This document shows, in pieces, positions 22,094-31,218 of a stretch of DNA of 42,000 bases. Under the pieces are notes generated by a model. It had not been told where the DNA came from. It made no database searches and saw nothing but the letters and a program-made list of their open reading frames with translations. The first letter of the stretch is position 1; each line of letters begins with the position of its first letter. Both the position numbers and the translations under genes were made by a program. The stretch covers positions 1 through 42,000 of IMG/VR virus record IMGVR_UViG_3300040810_000096. One strand, given 5' to 3'. The stretch is from a virus.

Positions 22094-22738
22094 CTAGAGT
22101 TTTTTAAGAAAGTCCTTAAAGACTTTTGCTTTAGCTTCTGCTAAGGCAATACTTTTAGCTCTTTCAATACTTGTCTTCCAGTCACTAATGTCCTTTTCAA
22201 CAAGAACGCCATTGTCCCATACCCAGTTTTTGTTCTCCATTATGCCTTCTACGAAAGCGTCTGGAGCGCTTGGATCTGCAACAATGTCAGCGGCTGTAGC
22301 TAAATAAAAATCTCTACCTACATAATTAACACCACCTCTTTGTGATAAAGAACCCATACCTCTAGATGATACACCCAATTGAGCGCCTTCGTCAATAAGA
22401 CCTTTTACAATCTTACCGTAAGGTGTGTTCATTATCTTAGCTTCACCAATAAAATTAGTACCATCTGGATAAAGAGTAGTAATCATATGTGACACTCTCT
22501 CTAAATTTACTGTTGGACTGTCTGGATGTCCAAGTTCACCAAATGCTCTTTTTTTATTAATAAATTCTGCGTTATATCTTCTTACTTCTTTCTCTAAAAT
22601 CTCTTTTTCATATACTCGTCCATTTCTATTTTTGATTTCAGATTGTAAGAAGATTCCTCTAATTTTGTAATTCTTTTTACCGTTGTTTTCTTCAACGATA
22701 TATTCTGCGTTTGTTACTTCTTCAGATATTAATTTCAT
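22094..22738 (-). CDS. 21: gp21 prohead core protease
   Basis: The 214-residue protein has the U9/S80 protease marks of the T4/HK97 group: KKRAFGELGHP with the catalytic His71, and LGVSSRGMG with the catalytic Ser (124 or 125), plus the following DIVADPSAPDAFVEG. It degrades the scaffold and trims capsid proteins after Glu. It has its own late promoter 30 bases upstream. Confidence 0.95.
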   Translation of the reverse strand: MKLISEEVTNAEYIVEENNGKKNYKIRGIFLQSEIKNRNGRVYEKEILEKEVRRYNAEFINKKRAFGELGHPDSPTVNLERVSHMITTLYPDGTNFIGEAKIMNTPYGKIVKGLIDEGAQLGVSSRGMGSLSQRGGVNYVGRDFYLATAADIVADPSAPDAFVEGIMENKNWVWDNGVLVEKDISDWKTSIERAKSIALAEAKAKVFKDFLKKL

Positions 22739-22767
22739 AAATTCCCTCTATGTTTAAAACTTCCTTA

Positions 22768-22775
22768 TATTTATA
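22768..22775 (-). promoter_or_regulatory. Late promoter of gp21
   Basis: Perfect TATAAATA on the minus strand, 30 bases before the gp21 ATG, with AGAGGG in the leader. Confidence 0.75.
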
Positions 22776-22782
22776 ATAATTT

Positions 22783-23175
22783 TTATCTAAACTCTAGTAA
22801 AATCGTATAATTATCTCCAGCTGCAAAATTTTTAGTGGATAACAACACGTCACCTGTAGGCGTTGTAGAATTGTTACCAATCTCATTTCCAGAAGTTCTT
22901 AAATCCCAATGACCATTTCCAGATAAAAAAACAATTGTAGAATTTACAGTACCGTCCCATAACAACTCAACTGCTGATTTATTATTGTTAGTATTTACTG
23001 AATACCATATCTTACTTAACTTTCTATTACCATCTTCGGTCATAAAAGTTAACGCTGAAGCGTCTATTTTTTTTACTAAAGTTTCTCCAGTACCATCTGA
23101 TATGTTAGTCAATTTAACTACATACTTTATACCAGATGTATCTGATATGGTTTGAGTTGTAACTGTATCTGCCAT
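22783..23175 (-). CDS. Unknown virion-region protein, beta-rich
   Basis: The 130 residues look like a single beta-sandwich: SGIKYVVKLTNISDG at the start, LSKIWYSVNTNNNKS in the middle and NYTILLEFR at the end. It contains no Cys and no enzyme motif. It lies between head-core genes and gp21, and its ATG overlaps the stop of the gene before (TAATG). A virion structural or head decoration role is suggested only by position and fold-like pattern. Confidence 0.6.
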   Translation of the reverse strand: MADTVTTQTISDTSGIKYVVKLTNISDGTGETLVKKIDASALTFMTEDGNRKLSKIWYSVNTNNNKSAVELLWDGTVNSTIVFLSGNGHWDLRTSGNEIGNNSTTPTGDVLLSTKNFAAGDNYTILLEFR

Positions 23176-23441
23176 TATTCTTCTCCTAATTTCTCTAATT
23201 GTTCAGTTATTTCATCATCAAAATAACCCTCTAATTGTTCTTTTTCTATCGTGTTAATAGTAGCAACATTATCTACAGCAAGTTCAAATTTTTCTGCCAA
23301 ATTATCAACAGTAATATTTTCGTCTTCTTCTATAGTTTTGTATATTTGTTTAACAGCGTCTTGTAAAACAGGAGTTAATTGTTTAAATGCATTACTATTA
23401 AATAGTTTTTGTTCTTCTACAATGTCACTTACTCTTAACAT
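23175..23441 (-). CDS. Small helical prohead-core-like protein
   Basis: The 88 residues are acidic and helical (LTPVLQDAVKQIYKTIEED, then KEQLEGYFDDEITEQLEK). In T4 the genes between portal and protease are 67 and 68, which code prohead core proteins. This one occupies the place of 68, but the similarity is not clear. It may be a core component or partner of gp67. It begins 4 bases after the end of the gp67-like gene. Confidence 0.55.
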   Translation of the reverse strand: MLRVSDIVEEQKLFNSNAFKQLTPVLQDAVKQIYKTIEEDENITVDNLAEKFELAVDNVATINTIEKEQLEGYFDDEITEQLEKLGEE

Positions 23442-23445
23442 TTAA

Positions 23446-23781
23446 TTATACCTCTGGTGTATCAACTGCTGGTGTTTCTGGCGCTAAATCAACAGATGGT
23501 TCTGTTACTTCAGGAGCCGTAGCTGCTGACATTTCTGCACCTGTTTGACCTGGTGTACCATCGGCATTTGTAATTGTTCCGTCTTGATTGAATTGTCCTG
23601 GAGTTGCTACTTCAGGTTTTTTATCACCAATTGCGTTAAACATATTGCCAGCAACATCTTGTCTTTTCTGGTCTAATGCGTCACCTACTTTTGTTCTTAA
23701 TGCGTCTTTAAAAGCGTCACCGGCTTCTGCGTTTTTACCGGCACTTAATTTATCTATAAAGTTTTTTACTTCACTACTCAT
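23446..23781 (-). CDS. 67: gp67-like prohead core protein
   Basis: The 111 residues begin with helices containing AEAGDAFKDALRTKVGDAL and then QKRQDVAGNMFNAIGD, like the core-protein repeat of T4 gp67 (helix with Phe, Ala and a following KRxxxA). The second half is low-complexity Pro, Thr, Glu and Ala. Position directly after the portal gene is as in T4. Such proteins are cleaved out of the prohead by gp21. GGAG precedes the ATG. Confidence 0.6.
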   Translation of the reverse strand: MSSEVKNFIDKLSAGKNAEAGDAFKDALRTKVGDALDQKRQDVAGNMFNAIGDKKPEVATPGQFNQDGTITNADGTPGQTGAEMSAATAPEVTEPSVDLAPETPAVDTPEV

Positions 23782-23801
23782 AATTGTTCTCCATTAATTT
23801 A

Positions 23802-25322
23802 TTAATTGAACGAATCCTCACTATCAACAACCTGATCTTGTGGTGATGATATAATTCCATCGTCAATTTCTTTTTTGATTTGACTATCAATCTTCTCTAT
23901 ATCTTGATCAGATTGTTTTAGTATATTTTTTCTAACATACTCAACTGAAAAATACTTACCAACATAATCTCTTACATCGTTAGCCAGTTGTATTCTATCT
24001 TTTAACATTTCAGCCTGCTTTAATTCTGCAAAGTGACCGTCTTGTAAAAAATCATAAAAAATATTATCTCTAATCATTGGCCATTCTTCTTCAGCAATGA
24101 TTCCTTTTAATATTAATTGTGTTTTTAAAATATCATTAAATAGTTCAATAAATTTTTTTCTTAATTTTTGAACAAATTTAGTAAATTTTAATTCGTCTCT
24201 TGTTATTTCTGTTGATCTTCCTAAATTAAAACCTGTTGAAGCTTCTAATCTACTTGAAGGTACATTCAATGATCTATAAAGTTTTGCTCTAAAGTATTCT
24301 ATGTCTGTAATCTCACCTAAATTCTGACCACCTGGTAAAGTAGTAATATCTGTACCTCTACCACCCTCTCTGCTTGGTAACCAAAAGTCTTCTAACATTG
24401 ACATATAATTTCTATCGTCTCTGATTTCACCAGTAGCTGCGTCATATACAAGTTTGTTTCTGTATCTTGCCATAACGTCTCTTAAATATTGTTCAGCTTT
24501 CATTTTAGGCAAATTACCAACATCAATTTTGAATATACGTCTTTCAGGCGCTCTTGCTATTCTGTAAATAACAGCAGCGTCTTCAATCATTCTTAATTGA
24601 TTAACTGGTTTAATTGCTTTATGTAAAAACGATAAAATTAAATTTTTGTTTTGATCTATTAATCCTGATGGACAAAATGCGATAGTGTCTACGGCAATTT
24701 TAATACCTTGTAAACTAGCACCACCTACACCTCTTTCATTATACAAAAAGTATTCCATAGTTTCGTCTACTAAATTCGTAGCCGATGGAGCAACTCCGTC
24801 AGGTCTTCTCTTTCTTACTTCTCTGATTTTTTTGATTTTCCGAGGATCAAGATATTTTAATTCTGTAATACCTTTCTTACCTGATTCTGTATCAATTATC
24901 TTTTGAAAGTATATTCTACCATCAACATACCAACGTCTAAACAACTCGTGGCCTCTACTGTTGAATTGTAGTAATCTTAATATCTCTGTAAATTCTTCTT
25001 CAAGTCTTCTCTTAATATCCCTACTGTAAGGAACATTATCTGTCATTAATCTAACAGCCTGTTTATTTTCGTTTGAAACTATTGCCTCATTGACAATATC
25101 CTCAATCGCCATATCACATTCTGGATGTATTGAAATTTCTCTGTATCTTCTTATTAGATCCGCTTCAGTCTTTGCGTTTCCTTCCATGTCAAGGTGAGAC
25201 GCAAAATACCCTCCAGCAGCGACTACTTGTGTACCGTCCTCTGCTTGTGGTGTACTAAAGTTTTGTTTTGGATCGGATTTAGGTTTATCTCGTGTAATCT
25301 TAAATCCAAAAAACTCTGCCAT
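23802..25322 (-). CDS. 20: gp20 portal vertex protein
   Basis: The 506-residue product corresponds to the dodecameric T4 portal (524). Typical stretches are RYREISIHPECDMAIEDIVNEAIV, YFLYNERG, FCPSGLIDQNKNLILSFLHK, LRMIEDAAVIYRIARAPERR and EDFWLPSREGGRGTDI. It forms the unique capsid vertex and the entry for the packaging motor. It follows the gp19 terminator and has AGGAG as ribosome site; I see no perfect late element between the terminator and the ATG. Confidence 0.96.
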   Translation of the reverse strand: MAEFFGFKITRDKPKSDPKQNFSTPQAEDGTQVVAAGGYFASHLDMEGNAKTEADLIRRYREISIHPECDMAIEDIVNEAIVSNENKQAVRLMTDNVPYSRDIKRRLEEEFTEILRLLQFNSRGHELFRRWYVDGRIYFQKIIDTESGKKGITELKYLDPRKIKKIREVRKRRPDGVAPSATNLVDETMEYFLYNERGVGGASLQGIKIAVDTIAFCPSGLIDQNKNLILSFLHKAIKPVNQLRMIEDAAVIYRIARAPERRIFKIDVGNLPKMKAEQYLRDVMARYRNKLVYDAATGEIRDDRNYMSMLEDFWLPSREGGRGTDITTLPGGQNLGEITDIEYFRAKLYRSLNVPSSRLEASTGFNLGRSTEITRDELKFTKFVQKLRKKFIELFNDILKTQLILKGIIAEEEWPMIRDNIFYDFLQDGHFAELKQAEMLKDRIQLANDVRDYVGKYFSVEYVRKNILKQSDQDIEKIDSQIKKEIDDGIISSPQDQVVDSEDSFN

Positions 25323-25367
25323 AATATTATCTCCTGTTTGTTCTACTACTACTTATAATAGTTTTAA

Positions 25368-25391
25368 GAAGGCGGTTTTTAGGCCGCCTCC
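25368..25391 (-). terminator. Terminator after gp19
   Basis: Minus-strand AGGCGG (25384-25389) and CCGCCT (25370-25375) pair around a short A-rich loop, extended by a G-T pair, and are followed by TCTTAAAA. The T-run is short, so partial termination is likely. Confidence 0.6.
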
Positions 25392-25401
25392 TAATTTTGT
25401 A

Positions 25402-25929
25402 TTACGTTGTAGTATTTGTTTCAAAGTATTGATATTCAAACGTCACACCAAAAGTTTCTATTTCTGTTGCTTCGCCCATACTTAAATCAATACCACCGAT
25501 CTCTGTAGGAAACAGTCCTCTCAAAGTATACGATTTAACGTTATTACCATTTCTGTCAAGATGATCAACAAAAGCGTCTACTTGGTAGTCAACTGGATTA
25601 GTTAACCCCTCGTTATCAGTCATATTATTGATACCATTCTGCCATCTTTCAAAAGCATTTCTGATTTTGAAATTTGTATCGTTTAGTACCGTAATTGACC
25701 ATGACGGAATTGTTCTATCACCTGCAATTTTAATTGCTCTACCTCTAAATGGAACGTTGATATTAGCAACGGTCATACCTGGTATAGATGTAGCTGTACA
25801 TAAAAATGCTAAGTCTTCTATTTCTCCACCAACCTGTGCATAACCAGGAAAAGGCATTGTAACCTTAAACTGATTGGCTCTTGCGCCACCGCCTGCAAGT
25901 TTAGCTTTGAAGTCATTAATGTTTGCCAT
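25402..25929 (-). CDS. 19: gp19 tail tube protein
   Basis: The 175 residues match T4 gp19 (163): INDFKAKLAGGGARANQFKV at the start, AFLCTATSIPGMTVANINVPFRG, and TVLNDTNFKIRNAFERWQNG. It stacks in hexamers to form the inner tail tube through which DNA passes. It follows gp18 by 21 bases with AGAGGAG as ribosome site and is probably cotranscribed with it. Confidence 0.97.
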   Translation of the reverse strand: MANINDFKAKLAGGGARANQFKVTMPFPGYAQVGGEIEDLAFLCTATSIPGMTVANINVPFRGRAIKIAGDRTIPSWSITVLNDTNFKIRNAFERWQNGINNMTDNEGLTNPVDYQVDAFVDHLDRNGNNVKSYTLRGLFPTEIGGIDLSMGEATEIETFGVTFEYQYFETNTTT

Positions 25930-25950
25930 TTTTTATTTCTCCTCTACTAA

Positions 25951-27876
25951 TTAACCGCCTGCGACTTCTTCAAAAGAAACGCCGGTTCGTGTTGCGATGA
26001 ATTGTAATGTAATAAAGTTGATACTTCTTGCTGGTTTAATAAATATCTCAGCAATAAATTCATTTCTATCAATTACTTCACCTGTGTTATTTGTTTCATC
26101 ACATACTACTAAAAAGTCTGTGATACCTCGTCTACCTTGTACTTCTCTTAAAAAAGGTTCTACAATGTTTCTGAAATTCGCTCTTGTAAATTCATCATTG
26201 AATTCAAAAAGTTGGAATTTAGAAGCAGTTGATATTGCCTTCTCTAAAACAATGAACAATCTTCTAACGTTGATTCTATCAAATGCGCTAGGAGCAGATA
26301 AACCAGTTTTATCTCCAAACAATACTGTACCTTGGCCTGGGAATGTAACCACTGGGTTAATTCTTGCTTTGTACAATTCGTCTCTTTGAGATTTACTTGG
26401 ATTATATGCTAACTTAACAGCACCTCTGATAACACCTCTGTTTAATCCTGCTGGAGAAAACCAGCTATCTGCGATTAAGTCAGTTCTAGCTGCTAGGCCT
26501 GCAATGTCACCGTTTAATGGAACAAATCTATATACGTCATTATATCTGTCGTACATGTATTTGTAACCACTATCTAACATAACGTAAGATGAAGAACGAA
26601 TACCGTTCATAAATGCTAATACGTTTTGTGTTTGAGTGATTGAAGAAGTGATACCAGCAACATCTGATCTCTCTGGAGATACGAATGCGATAGCGTCTTT
26701 TCTTTTTTCTGCAATTGTTATTAGATCGTCTACATGTGTAGCGTTACAAGATCCACCGATGATTAAACCTACATCAACTGTTTCTGCGTCTTCAAACAAC
26801 TCGTAAGCAGTTTTGATTTCGCCAGCTGTTGCTGCTGAACCATCTGCACCGTTAACTAAAGAATCAGTTTTTGGTGTATCAACTGCTGTGAAAGTTATTC
26901 CTGCAGCTGCTGAACCATGGTTTGATCCTGAAGCGTGATGATCCATCCAGTAAATGTAATTTGATTTATTATAAATTACGTCTCTTACATAGTTTGAATC
27001 GCCTTGTGGTGATTTAGCGTCTGAAGCTTTTGATACTCTATCGTAAACTTCAATTACTTCGCCAGTTTTTCCTGTGATATTACCGTCTTCGTCTACAACG
27101 ACAACGTGCATTTCATCATTTACTCCGCTTTTTGAAGCAGCGTAAGGAGATGTTCCTGGAGCACCTGAAACAAATTCATGGAACTCCCAAAATCTTCTTA
27201 CGTTTGCACCATCAGCTGGTACTTGATGTAAACCACCTTGTAGTGTATCCGCTCTAACAAAAGTTATGTCGTTAGTGTTAACACCTGTTATTTTATATTT
27301 TCTGCCATCATAATCTGTTCCAGCAGCACTCGTTGAAAACTCAACGATATCGCCGACTGCAAAACCAGTTGCGTCATCTAATGTTACTGTTGTGTGACCA
27401 ACAGACATAGCAGAATCACTTATTGTTGTTTTTGCATCCTCTTGGAAAGCTGTTGCGCTGTGACAAGCAGAAACTTTAAGGCCGTTGCCCCATGCTCCCG
27501 CTGTTCTAGCTGCCCATTCTCCGACAGACGCCTGACCAGTATTGTAATTATCCTGGTAGTCTTGTGTATTTTTGATAGCAATTGCTGAGCCTGAAACGGC
27601 TGCGTTTGCTAAACCAGTATTTTGTACTCGTACTACTCTTAATGCGTTAGAGTATTGTAAAAAGTTTGCAGCTGAAAAGAATGATTCAAAATTTGAATTA
27701 TCCGGTTTGCCGAAAACATTTACTAACTCTTGTTCACTAGAGATTGATGTAATCTCATCTAAAGGACCTTTTCTGAACTCGCCAGCAAAAGCGCCTATTG
27801 AAGTTGATACAGCAGGAATGATTCTAGTTAAGTCTCTTTCCTGTACAAGAACACCTGGTGATACTTGAAATGCCAT
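25951..27876 (-). CDS. 18: gp18 contractile tail sheath
   Basis: The 641-residue protein has the family start (MAFQVSPGVLVQERDLTRIIP, shortened here, then STSIGAFAGEFRKGP) and the conserved C-terminal core (INVRRLFIVLEKAIS, then FEFNDEFTRANFRN and FIATRTGVSFEEV). The central protruding domains are the variable part. The sheath contracts to drive the tube through the cell envelope. A perfect late promoter lies about 93 bases upstream and GAGGAG precedes the ATG. Confidence 0.97.
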   Translation of the reverse strand: MAFQVSPGVLVQERDLTRIIPAVSTSIGAFAGEFRKGPLDEITSISSEQELVNVFGKPDNSNFESFFSAANFLQYSNALRVVRVQNTGLANAAVSGSAIAIKNTQDYQDNYNTGQASVGEWAARTAGAWGNGLKVSACHSATAFQEDAKTTISDSAMSVGHTTVTLDDATGFAVGDIVEFSTSAAGTDYDGRKYKITGVNTNDITFVRADTLQGGLHQVPADGANVRRFWEFHEFVSGAPGTSPYAASKSGVNDEMHVVVVDEDGNITGKTGEVIEVYDRVSKASDAKSPQGDSNYVRDVIYNKSNYIYWMDHHASGSNHGSAAAGITFTAVDTPKTDSLVNGADGSAATAGEIKTAYELFEDAETVDVGLIIGGSCNATHVDDLITIAEKRKDAIAFVSPERSDVAGITSSITQTQNVLAFMNGIRSSSYVMLDSGYKYMYDRYNDVYRFVPLNGDIAGLAARTDLIADSWFSPAGLNRGVIRGAVKLAYNPSKSQRDELYKARINPVVTFPGQGTVLFGDKTGLSAPSAFDRINVRRLFIVLEKAISTASKFQLFEFNDEFTRANFRNIVEPFLREVQGRRGITDFLVVCDETNNTGEVIDRNEFIAEIFIKPARSINFITLQFIATRTGVSFEEVAGG

Positions 27877-27968
27877 AGGTTATTCTCCTCTTAATTAGCT
27901 AATTATTAATATATTATAATTCACATCTTTGTAAGTTTTCTTACATCCATATTTAAAGCCAGTACTGA

Positions 27969-27976
27969 TATTTATA
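27969..27976 (-). promoter_or_regulatory. Late promoter of gp18-gp19
   Basis: Perfect TATAAATA on the minus strand between gp17 and gp18, about 93 bases before the gp18 ATG. The leader has no further gene but includes a palindrome AATTAGCTAATT near the start codon. Confidence 0.75.
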
Positions 27977-27992
27977 ATAACCTAGAAATAGA

Positions 27993-29624
27993 CTATTGTC
28001 CCTTTCTAGAAACAGGAAACCATCTGGTACCGTACTCATCAACTACTTCCTCGTCTTCAGGATCAGTCACTCCATCGTCTACAAAACCAAATGGTGCCAT
28101 GTCCTGTTCTATCAAATTCTTTTGTTCCTCATACATTTTTAAACGTGCATTGGTATTTGTCAACTCCTTAAAATAAGGTTGATTAGATAACCAACCAAAA
28201 ATGACTAAACACATCATTAAATCATCATTGGAACCGTCTTCGGCCTGCCAACTTTGACCTCTTTTAGTAAATGTTGACATCTCCTGTATGATATTGAAAT
28301 CATTAACAACAACTTTGTCTCCCTCAATTAATGTTTTTAAGTTTGAACAACCTACTTTTTTAATAGATTTTGTCATACGAACACCCATAGATGAACCACG
28401 ACCACTATACATAGCACCTAATATTTGACCAGCACGACCTTTTTGTGTTGTCATTAATAAATTAGGGTACTCAATTTCAAATTGTAAGGCTTCAGCCACT
28501 TGTTGGCCTATATCATTTACCTCTGTTAATATATGTGCTTGATTATATGCTAAGCAAACTCTAGATATTATATTAGGAAATACAAAAGGTTTAATTTCGT
28601 TACTTCTATATTTTGCTACAACTTTATAAGGCATACTAGTTACATCAAATACTAAAAAGGCAGAATAATCTTTATCTACACCACGTGATACATCAACAGC
28701 AGCCACATAAGTGTGTCCTTCTTTTTTATCTTCATATATGTCAACGCCTTGAGCAGACTTTATAGGTGTTATATAAGGCGTTGCCTTAATTTTAGAAGCT
28801 GATATTAAAGTATTTACAGAACCTAAAAACTCACACTCAAACTCTTGTTGGAATTGTTCTTCACTTGTGTTACGTATTGTTTGTATTTTCCAATCTTCAT
28901 CACGGCCTGGCACCTCACTCCAATGTACCTCTATAGGAATGTAATCATTTTTTTTATTGATAGCGTCCATCCAAATCTTATAGTACATGTTCATACCATA
29001 AGGTGTAGATACTATAATCATTTTAGTTCTTGTACCAGCAGATATTGTAGGATAAACTGAACTAAAAAACATTTCAGCAATGTTAGTAGGTACGAAAGCA
29101 AACTCATCAAGAAAGATAATATTAAATGAACCACCCCGAATAGCACTTGAAGAAGTGGCAGCCGCAACAATGGTAGATTTATTTTCTAATTCTATATTAC
29201 CTTTGTTCCAGTTTATTACACCTTGTTGTAACCATTTTGGTAAATTTTCATATGCAAGTTGCAGTCTACCCAATATATCTCTAGCAGTAGAACTTTTGTT
29301 TGCAAGTATGGCTATGTTAGAGTTTGGATTAAATAATGCATAATGCAATAGATAAGAAATAGTTGTTGTAGATTTTCCTGATTGTCTTGGTAGTTTACAT
29401 ATAGTAAATCTATTATCGTGAATTTTTTGAACAATATCTTTTTGAAATCCATACATTTTAAAAGGCACAAGACCCTCATCAAGAGATACAATACGGATAT
29501 ATTTTTCCATAAAGTATATTGGATTGCCAGCACATTTCTGGTATTCTACTATTTGATCTTGTGAGTATTCAACAGGAGTATTAACCTTTTTAAGGTTAGG
29601 ATTCCCTAAATATGCTTCACTCAT
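27993..29624 (-). CDS. 17: gp17 large terminase (packaging ATPase-nuclease)
   Basis: The 543-residue protein has the Walker A variant PRQSGKST (about 79-86), Walker B IIFLDEFAFV (about 169-178) and a C-terminal RNase H-like nuclease with VDVSRGVDKDYSA and NDDLMMCL acid residues. It cuts concatemeric DNA and drives it into the prohead. It is somewhat shorter than T4 gp17 (610), lacking mainly terminal extensions. It follows the small terminase by 3 bases. Confidence 0.97.
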   Translation of the reverse strand: MSEAYLGNPNLKKVNTPVEYSQDQIVEYQKCAGNPIYFMEKYIRIVSLDEGLVPFKMYGFQKDIVQKIHDNRFTICKLPRQSGKSTTTISYLLHYALFNPNSNIAILANKSSTARDILGRLQLAYENLPKWLQQGVINWNKGNIELENKSTIVAAATSSSAIRGGSFNIIFLDEFAFVPTNIAEMFFSSVYPTISAGTRTKMIIVSTPYGMNMYYKIWMDAINKKNDYIPIEVHWSEVPGRDEDWKIQTIRNTSEEQFQQEFECEFLGSVNTLISASKIKATPYITPIKSAQGVDIYEDKKEGHTYVAAVDVSRGVDKDYSAFLVFDVTSMPYKVVAKYRSNEIKPFVFPNIISRVCLAYNQAHILTEVNDIGQQVAEALQFEIEYPNLLMTTQKGRAGQILGAMYSGRGSSMGVRMTKSIKKVGCSNLKTLIEGDKVVVNDFNIIQEMSTFTKRGQSWQAEDGSNDDLMMCLVIFGWLSNQPYFKELTNTNARLKMYEEQKNLIEQDMAPFGFVDDGVTDPEDEEVVDEYGTRWFPVSRKGQ

Positions 29625-29627
29625 TTT

Positions 29628-30092
29628 CTACTCCTTTTTGGGAGTAATATTTTTTTCAATTGTATCATCATCTTTCCTATTTAACATTTTCTGTAACTCG
29701 GCAGTTGATCCAACAAAAAGAGCATTTTTTACATTTGTACTAGCAGACTTTGGTACTTCTTTTAAATCTTTTAATTTTTTTTGTAAGTCTTGTAACTTAT
29801 CAACTGTAGTTGCAACTTGTCCTAACAATTGACCTGCAACCTCATATGCTCTAGGGTGTTGGCCTTCTTTTGCTATCTCTAATATTCCATCAATGGCTTC
29901 TTGACCTTTATCTATTAGATTGTAATAACTATCTCTACTATAAGCGTAATCTTGATTGATATCTTTTTCTGTTTTTATTTCTACATCACCTTTTGGTCTT
30001 TCCACAGGTGGTTTAAATTCTTTTGGTTGTGTAGCTTCAGGTATACTTTCAATACCTAGAATTTCATTTACCTTGTCTTCTAGTTTGGCCAT
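29628..30092 (-). CDS. 16: gp16 small terminase
   Basis: The 154 residues carry the conserved segment DYAYSRDSYYNLIDKGQEAI and then ILEIAKEGQHPRAYEVAGQL, followed by a coiled coil, as in T4 gp16 (164). It forms a ring that recognises DNA and regulates gp17. The gene sits directly before gp17 and only 2 bases after gp15. Confidence 0.92.
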   Translation of the reverse strand: MAKLEDKVNEILGIESIPEATQPKEFKPPVERPKGDVEIKTEKDINQDYAYSRDSYYNLIDKGQEAIDGILEIAKEGQHPRAYEVAGQLLGQVATTVDKLQDLQKKLKDLKEVPKSASTNVKNALFVGSTAELQKMLNRKDDDTIEKNITPKKE

Positions 30093-30094
30093 AA

Positions 30095-31039
30095 TTATTC
30101 ATCACTTCCTGTCTTCACGTTATATTTTTTACCGTCAGTAAAATTTTCTATTGTTGTTGTAAATCCAAAATCATCATTCACATCAGCTGATACTGGATCT
30201 GGTACAACTGTAATTCTTTCTTCTCTTGGCGGAGAGTTTTCCGTATCAGCATATAAATCTGCTTGTACTTTTTTAATAACACCTTGATTAGTTGTAGGCC
30301 CAAATAGATATGTTTTAGCAGTGAAATTCATTGAGTATATTACTGCTCTTCTATTTGTAAATGCACCATCATAGCTGTCTTCATAGTTTACACTGTTTAG
30401 AATAATAGGTACGTCTCTTTTTATATTCATATCAGGCATAACATTTACTGTTACTGTATAATCTGGTTGAAAGAAAGGTAATATTTGTTCTACAATTTGT
30501 AAACCATTTTCAGCAGTTGCTGTAAAAGCATAAACATTTAAACTTATGTTATATGGTACAGGTGTATAATTAAAACTTTGTTTTTTTGAATCTTCAAAAT
30601 CTGTTGGCGATGTTTCTAATAATGGATATTCAGCATATCCTGTTGTAACATTTGCTTTTTCAAACTGAATATGACCACTATCATCTTCCATATATACTCT
30701 GTCCATTTTAGCAACAGATTGATCTCTTGTCAATGGTGTTTTTTCCGTTCTATATTTTTGAACCCTTGTTAATTTTCTACTAGGGTCATATGATAATCCT
30801 GATATTTCAAAACCTATTCTAGGTAAAGTTAATGCCATTGATCTATCATCTAAATCTTTTTGTTCATCTAAACGGACTAAAAACTTTTCTTTAGGAGCAT
30901 ATGCTAAAGGAACTTTTATTCTTTTTAGTACAGCACCAGTATCCTTATTAGTACTTTCAATAACTATATTATTAAATAGTTGTCCGAAAGCAATAATAAT
31001 CTTTCTTAATCCTTCATTGTAAAACGGTGTTCCAAACAT
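30095..31039 (-). CDS. 15: gp15 tail terminator / sheath stabiliser
   Basis: The 314 residues begin MFGTPFYNEGLRKIIIAFGQLF, the shortened gp15 opening, and contain VPLAYAPKEKFLVRLD and AEYPLLETSPTDFEDS-like strands typical of the family. It caps the tail and joins it to the neck. T4 gp15 has 272 residues; the extra part lies at the C-terminus. The ATG overlaps the stop of the small gene before it as TAATG. Confidence 0.93.
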   Translation of the reverse strand: MFGTPFYNEGLRKIIIAFGQLFNNIVIESTNKDTGAVLKRIKVPLAYAPKEKFLVRLDEQKDLDDRSMALTLPRIGFEISGLSYDPSRKLTRVQKYRTEKTPLTRDQSVAKMDRVYMEDDSGHIQFEKANVTTGYAEYPLLETSPTDFEDSKKQSFNYTPVPYNISLNVYAFTATAENGLQIVEQILPFFQPDYTVTVNVMPDMNIKRDVPIILNSVNYEDSYDGAFTNRRAVIYSMNFTAKTYLFGPTTNQGVIKKVQADLYADTENSPPREERITVVPDPVSADVNDDFGFTTTIENFTDGKKYNVKTGSDE

Positions 31040-31218
31040 TATTGTCCTTTATTGGCTATCTTACCTTTGTTAATTCCTTCTTTAATTACATATTTTTGTG
31101 TGCCGTTTGCACCGGTATTTACTTCTTTTTTTAAATTTTTTGATAGTTCCATTTGTTTTTTTTGTTTTAAAGTTTTATTATGAAACTCATGTAATTGTCT
31201 ATGTCTATCTCTTTCCAT
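31039..31218 (-). CDS. Small basic protein of 59 residues between gp14 and gp15
   Basis: This short frame starts at the ATG at 31218, which overlaps the gp14 stop (TAATG), and ends in a TAA overlapping the gp15 ATG in the same way. Such exact coupling on both sides shows that it is a real gene. The protein is very basic and Gln/Lys-rich, with a helix (HRQLHEFHNKTLKQKKQ) and a tail ending KYVIKEGINKGKIANKGQ. I do not recognise it. Its place suggests a neck or tail-completion role, or a chaperone for these proteins. Confidence 0.85.
   Translation of the reverse strand: MERDRHRQLHEFHNKTLKQKKQMELSKNLKKEVNTGANGTQKYVIKEGINKGKIANKGQ

Noticed and set aside
25997-26389. 130-codon plus-strand frame across gp18
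   Set aside because: Shadow of the conserved gp18 C-terminal core in another frame; no promoter or ribosome site.
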